Positions 59,700 through 64,000 of a stretch of 64,000 bases of DNA are shown one piece after another; position 1 is the first letter of the stretch, and every line of letters begins with the position of its first letter. Origin of the DNA: Epiperipatus broadwayi (Eukaryota; Onychophora; Udeonychophora; Euonychophora; Peripatidae); assembly GCA_028023455.1 (NCBI GenBank), contig JAQFVV010000001.1:25099401-25163400 (forward strand), given 5' to 3'. The position numbers and the translations under genes were made by a program. Below the pieces are notes generated by a model. That model was not told the origin of the DNA. It ran no database searches and was given only the letters and a program-made list of their open reading frames with translations.

Positions 59700-60345
59700 T
59701 GATATGATGCACTGTGAGATCTCCTTATACAGAGTCAGGAATCTCTCAACCATATGCCCAGAGAAACCTGTTAGTCACTTTACTTTTCCTTTCTATTCCC
59801 TCCCCTAAGTGTTCATCATATTCTTCTCTATCCTGCTCCACCCCATTGCCACAACATCTTTGTCAACTCCATAGCCTTTATATCTAAATCCCCCTTATCT
59901 TTTCCCTAACCCAGCATAAAAATCAATAACCCATTTTCTGCATAATCACTTTGTTTATATTTATTCTTCCACAACTTCATTACTTGTACCTTTTCTGTTT
60001 TCAGCCATTTATATTCAATTAACGGATGCCTAATATTTTTTATGCCTTTCCTAAATCACTTACATATTTCAATTTATGTGCATATTCCCCTGTTGCTAAA
60101 GATCCTGTTTGAGCCTTAAACAGTAAACTACTTTCCTTGCTATTATCACAAATTAACTCGCAGCCAATATTCCAGTTACTTCTATATATATTTAAACTCT
60201 TTTTACTCTCCATACTAGTTCTCCATCTCTCCAACTCCCTATTCTATATTAATGCATCTTTTCTTCTATCACATTCCTTACCACTATAACACTCAACAAT
60301 TCTCCTAACACAATCATCCCATTTTTTGTATAAGTATTGTGAATG
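59700..60345 (-). pseudogene. Non-LTR retrotransposon C-terminal remnant
   Basis: The plus strand is C/T-rich here because a decayed coding region lies on the minus strand. From about 60330 downward it reads KWDDCVRRIVECYSG, then a stop, then a 64-codon frame at 60040-60234 with ERWRTSMESKKSLNIYRSNW and SSLLFKAQTGSLATGEYAHK. This fits the region after the RT in CR1/Jockey-type LINEs (S-x-L-L-F-K-A-R-x-G-x-L). Further down, EQDREEYDEHLGEGIERKSK appears near 59820. The copy has frameshifts and stops. Confidence 0.6.
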
Positions 60346-60349
60346 TTCA

Positions 60350-61304
60350 GATTGATGATCCAGGTATATATAAAAAAAAAATAAATAAATAAAGAAGTTT
60401 GTTGATCTTATTTGATTTTTCCTTTGCTTAATAGATAGATAATGTAAGATCTTGGAAATGTAAATTTAAATTTGATCACCATGGCAACCTTAAAGCTTTT
60501 AAATAGAATTATATACTGTTGATTCTAGCTTTAAAATAAAAATAACTTCACTATAATCAAACTTAAGAAAAACATATAAATAAATAAATTTATTTTAAAA
60601 AAAAACTACAAACAATTCAGTACAATATAAGTTTACCTAAATAGGATTGATATTATTTTATATATTTCATATATGAATGCAGTCACCATAGTAACATTAT
60701 TACATACAGTTCAATGTTTTTATGTTGTGTATATTTGTTTATAAATTAATTTAAAAAAAAATATTATTATTAAAAAATATAGATATGTGTAAATTATTGA
60801 TGTTTATCAAGTAAATAAAAAGGTTGTTATATCAATTTTGTATTTTGGTTTGTAAATAATAAAAAAAAATTGTAATCGAATTTGGATTTAATTTTCATGT
60901 ATCTTTTTCTCCAAACTTACCTTACAAACCGCGCGAAAACTACTATAAAAAAATTGATAAAATTGAGGTTTATTTGAGTAATATTGGATGGTCATCAAGA
61001 TACGAGAAACGTCAGAAAGAGAACCTATAAAAAAGACGCGACAGAATATAACAGGATCTTTTTCATCATTTTGCTATAGTCAAGGACAGACCTATTTTCT
61101 GTGTCTTAACAAATAAAGTTTTTCAATATTTTTTTTTTGTGTGTAAAACCATAAAACATGGAAAAATAGTGGAATTATCTGCCCATTCAATCATTTAGAG
61201 GGCAGTTGCGAAAAGTTTCCGGGGAAGCGGCAGCAAAGTGTAAAAAAAAAAAAAAAAGAAACCTATGAAGTAAAAAAAAAAAAAAATGCTTTATAAAAAA
61301 AAAA
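60350..61304. other. AT-rich sequence with promoter-like patch
   Basis: Mostly low complexity. On the minus strand a strong donor (GTAAG|GTAAGTTTGG near 60920) follows a GC-richer CGCGCGG string. On the plus strand CTATAAAAAAG (61026-61036) resembles a TATA box. These may mark a promoter, but no gene was linked to it. Confidence 0.3.
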
Positions 61305-61460
61305 ATGGATTTGCGTAAACATCGTCTCACGAGTAAAGGAACATGGACCAACTGGATCAATTCACATCATAAAAGGGATAATCAAAGTGCACTCACCTCT
61401 TTGGACAGAAAAAGAAAACTTTTAGTGAAGCATTATAAAGTTTGCGATTATTATTTCTGA
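61305..61460 (+). CDS. Hypothetical 51-residue ORF
   Basis: ATG at 61305 to TGA at 61458-61460. The product (MDLRKHRLTSKGTWTNWINS...) is basic, hydrophilic and compositionally ordinary, unlike the Lys/Ile/Asn/Phe-rich chance frames around it, and the local sequence is less AT-biased. I recognise no domain. It could be a small protein, part of an exon or a transposon fragment. Confidence 0.25.
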   Translation: MDLRKHRLTSKGTWTNWINSHHKRDNQSALTSLDRKRKLLVKHYKVCDYYF

Positions 61461-62550
61461 CAAAGAAACTTCTCTTTACACCATAAGAACTGAAGTCAAT
61501 CAATGGGCCAATAAATAGTGAACGAACAGACTCATATATATATGGTATGATTTTTTTTTTATATAAAATGTGCGTGTATTAATTTTTTTTTATATGTAAT
61601 AAAAGGGGATGATTTTTTTTTTAATTATCTCTAAAAGTAATATAATTTATTAAATGAAAATGATCGGAAAGACTCAAATATATTTATTATTTCATATTCA
61701 TTTATCCGTTATTATTTTGATAAACAAATAGATTTTGATACCCTCCTATTTCACATCTTTGGTATCGGTTATATGTAAATTTTTTTAGCAAAATATCCAA
61801 AAGCCTTTCCCTTCATTTACTCATTCATTTTTTTTTTGTCGTTATCGTTGTCGCAACACATTTAGAGATACACATAGCAATTTTATCATTTTTATTTAGT
61901 CAACCAATCTAAAATATAAAGTCATTTCCGATGTATTTTATCATTAATCTTGCCAATTTTCTTTTATATAATCCAATAAATTGAGTTAATTTAAATATCA
62001 AGACTAGTTTAATTATTTTGTTTTATTTGGATTGCATAAGACAACGTAGCTATTTAAGTAACAAGATTCAAACTCAGCTTGGTAAGTGAATTAGAATATA
62101 AGATAAGGTATGTTTTGCTTATTAGTATTTTATTTTGTTTCCATATGAATTTTATATTTACATTTGCATTCGAATATTATATATATATATTCTCATTTAT
62201 CTTAGTTAATATTACAAAGTCAATCATTTCATGTTTGTCTGATTCCGTCATAAAAATCTAAATAGATCGTACTTTATCGTTTGGTTCAGAATAATTCGTC
62301 TTGGATATTTTTCTTAAACTCCTATAAAATGAAGAGAATAAACTTCATTGACCGATTTAATTGAATATTGTTTTGATTTGTATAAATATCAATTATAATC
62401 ATATGTTTTAATTGTTGCCGGTCAATTTTTATTCAATTGTTTAAAATTTCAAACAGATTGTATTAATACTCACAGGTGAATAAACATCCAATAGAAACTT
62501 GATATGTCTTTTATGTAATGTGGTTGGACATTGTAGAGTTAGAGATGAGC
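61461..62550. other. AT-rich sequence, nothing recognised
   Basis: T-rich runs only. The 60-codon frame at 62079-62261 is a hydrophobic chance frame. Confidence 0.3.
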
Positions 62551-63164
62551 TAATAGAGTGTTGATATTAAACTCCAGTGAAGTATTCTATTTTAAAACAT
62601 AAACGAAGCACTAATTAAGCATCACTTTATTGGAAGATATTTATAAATTATTTATAAATTATTTTGTAGCTTCTTAGTAAACCATAGACGTATATTAATT
62701 TGTTTAAACATTTAAGTGAGTGCATAAATTTTCAAAGTGTTTATAAAATTATAATAAAACCAGTTGATGCCAACAGAAAATTATTAATTAAAGATTGAAG
62801 TAGAAAGAATTGTATATCGCTTATTGACACGAGTGTTTATCTTTCTATTTAGCGTTTATTAAAATAGATATATATATATTTGGGTTCAAGTATTATTTTG
62901 TTTTGATATTTAAATAATGTCTATATGTAAACAAATGTTTTGTAAAGTACTATTACAGGTACTTAGAAGCTTATCCATTAAGTTAAAAAGGCAGCATCTT
63001 TAAATAATAAAGTAGATTTAAATTACTATAACAGTAACAGGCTAATAAAATATATATATTGGAATCTGTTTTAGTTATTAATTGGATTTGATTTTGATTA
63101 GATTGCCAATCAAGTAGTTAGCCTAATCCTATATTATTGTTTAGGGCAATAGTAGTTGGTTTCA

Positions 63165-63450
63165 CTGCTCTTTGCAATTTATGTTGTAATTGTGATGGAT
63201 TTGTTGATGTCTGGAGCAGATAGTCTCATTATTCCTTCATTTCACATATAACTTAAGTAAATTAAACTTTAAGAGAGATTATTTGTGCTTTGTGATGGTT
63301 TATTACATAACGGCGACCCGATTGAGCTAGACCAGATTAATTTAAATTAGATTTTTAGATTTTTTTATCAGATCAGATTGATCATCCTAACCATCACCTT
63401 CATCCATCAATTCAATCAGTTACAAATTGGCACCAACATTTTGGGCCTTC
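63165..63450 (+). repeat. Possible LTR 3' end and leader
   Basis: TTTATTACA (to about 63308) is followed by TAACGGCGACCCGATTGAGC, similar to primer sites that begin GGCGACCC. About 110 bp on, GTTACAAATTGGCACCAACATTTTGGGC echoes the TTACA-TGGCGCCCAACG form of other gypsy leaders. A 37-codon ORF opens shortly after (ATG at 63465). No matching second LTR is in the window, so this may be a solo or truncated element entering from the right. Confidence 0.35.
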
Positions 63451-63719
63451 TTTCTTCAATTTAAATGGAATACAGCATTCAACAATTCCGACGATTACAG
63501 TATACTGACATAAATTCTTTATCCAAATCTTCTGCATACCATACTACCTTTCTCATCTACCTTCTTGTCTGCCCTTAACTCATAACCAAATTAAATACTA
63601 TTTTGACTATTCTCTTATTATCCATATACTACAATCAGTATGCTAGGCCAGCTGTTTGGAGGCATTGTTTCTCTGCTAAAAACACACAATTATAGAGATC
63701 TGGGCCCGACTATTTTTAA

Positions 63720-63960
63720 TTAAATAATTTTTTCATTTTCTCCAACTTTTATTAAAAAAAATTTTTTTTGTCCAATTTGTCCGACTTTTTTATTTTAAAA
63801 TATTTTTACATTTTCTCCGCCTTTTTAAAAAAGATTTGGACATTTTCTCCATCTTTTTAAAAAAAGATTTGGAATTTGATACAACTTTTTTACTCGTTTT
63901 TTGACATATTTTGACATTTGATACGACCTTTTTTTTTTAACCAATATTTTGACATTCTTG
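63720..63960. repeat. Degenerate tandem repeat, about 33-bp unit
   Basis: Two to four diverged copies built on ACATTTTCTCCGCCTTTTTA and AAAAAGATTTGG follow one another, grading into GACATTTGATACGACC units. It is a simple AT-rich minisatellite. Confidence 0.6.
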
Positions 63961-64000
63961 TAAATAATTTACGAGATAAGATTTGATTCAAATATTTATA

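Noticed and set aside
1-64000. CRISPR arrays, operons or bacterial genes
   Set aside because: No regularly spaced short repeats, no ribosome-binding-site-led gene runs; spliced exons and LINE/SINE/LTR content show animal nuclear DNA.

Overview
This window looks like a piece of an AT-rich invertebrate animal genome. It is intron-rich and gene-poor, with most of its recognisable content in mobile elements. Two host-gene fragments can be named. The first is the 5' part of a NEIL3-type DNA glycosylase on the minus strand: a start exon at 12387-12485 beginning MVEGPGC, and a second exon at 6888-7000 carrying the TLGKELF motif. The second is the signal-peptide exon of a GABA-B-type class C receptor on the plus strand (54662-54898). 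NEIL3 and a GABA-B receptor point to a metazoan. The element mix (RTE-type LINEs, Ty3/gypsy elements, tRNA-derived SINEs, a pogo relative, a hAT MITE) does not fix the phylum; a chelicerate, cnidarian or mollusc would all fit.

Layout. 1-12.5 kb: a LINE 3' fragment, then the NEIL3 locus, whose 5.4-kb intron and 3' flank hold two decayed RTE-type retrotransposons on the gene's own strand. The second RTE copy is split by a 1.2-kb element with long terminal inverted repeats. 13-22 kb: a 369-bp hAT MITE with a perfect 8-bp target duplication, a 233-bp palindrome, a plus-strand RTE copy and a SINE. 22-26.3 kb: a badly decayed gypsy element (gag, zinc knuckle and integrase still traceable) next to a composite fold-back element. 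28.9-31.1 kb: a SINE, an LTR-like segment with an internal minisatellite and a duplicated LTR/primer-site junction, then a gag zinc-knuckle fragment on the other strand. 32.9-37.5 kb: two more fold-back copies flanking a pogo/Tigger-like element that itself carries a SINE.

41.2-51.7 kb: the best-preserved element, a full-length Ty3/gypsy retrotransposon of about 10.4 kb. Its nearly 2-kb LTRs are about 99% identical. It has an intact 658-aa Gag, and a protease-RT-RNase H-integrase Pol interrupted by one frameshift and one nonsense codon. Gag and Pol overlap in the -1 frame, with a hairpin just after the gag stop, so Pol is probably made by recoding. It has no envelope gene.

51.8-64 kb: a broken unknown coding segment, the GABA-B-like first exon, long plain AT-rich intron, a 343-bp tandem duplication, a minus-strand LINE remnant, and a possible LTR end near 63.3 kb. 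No CRISPR, operon or bacterial feature is present. All repeat boundaries and alignments were made by eye.
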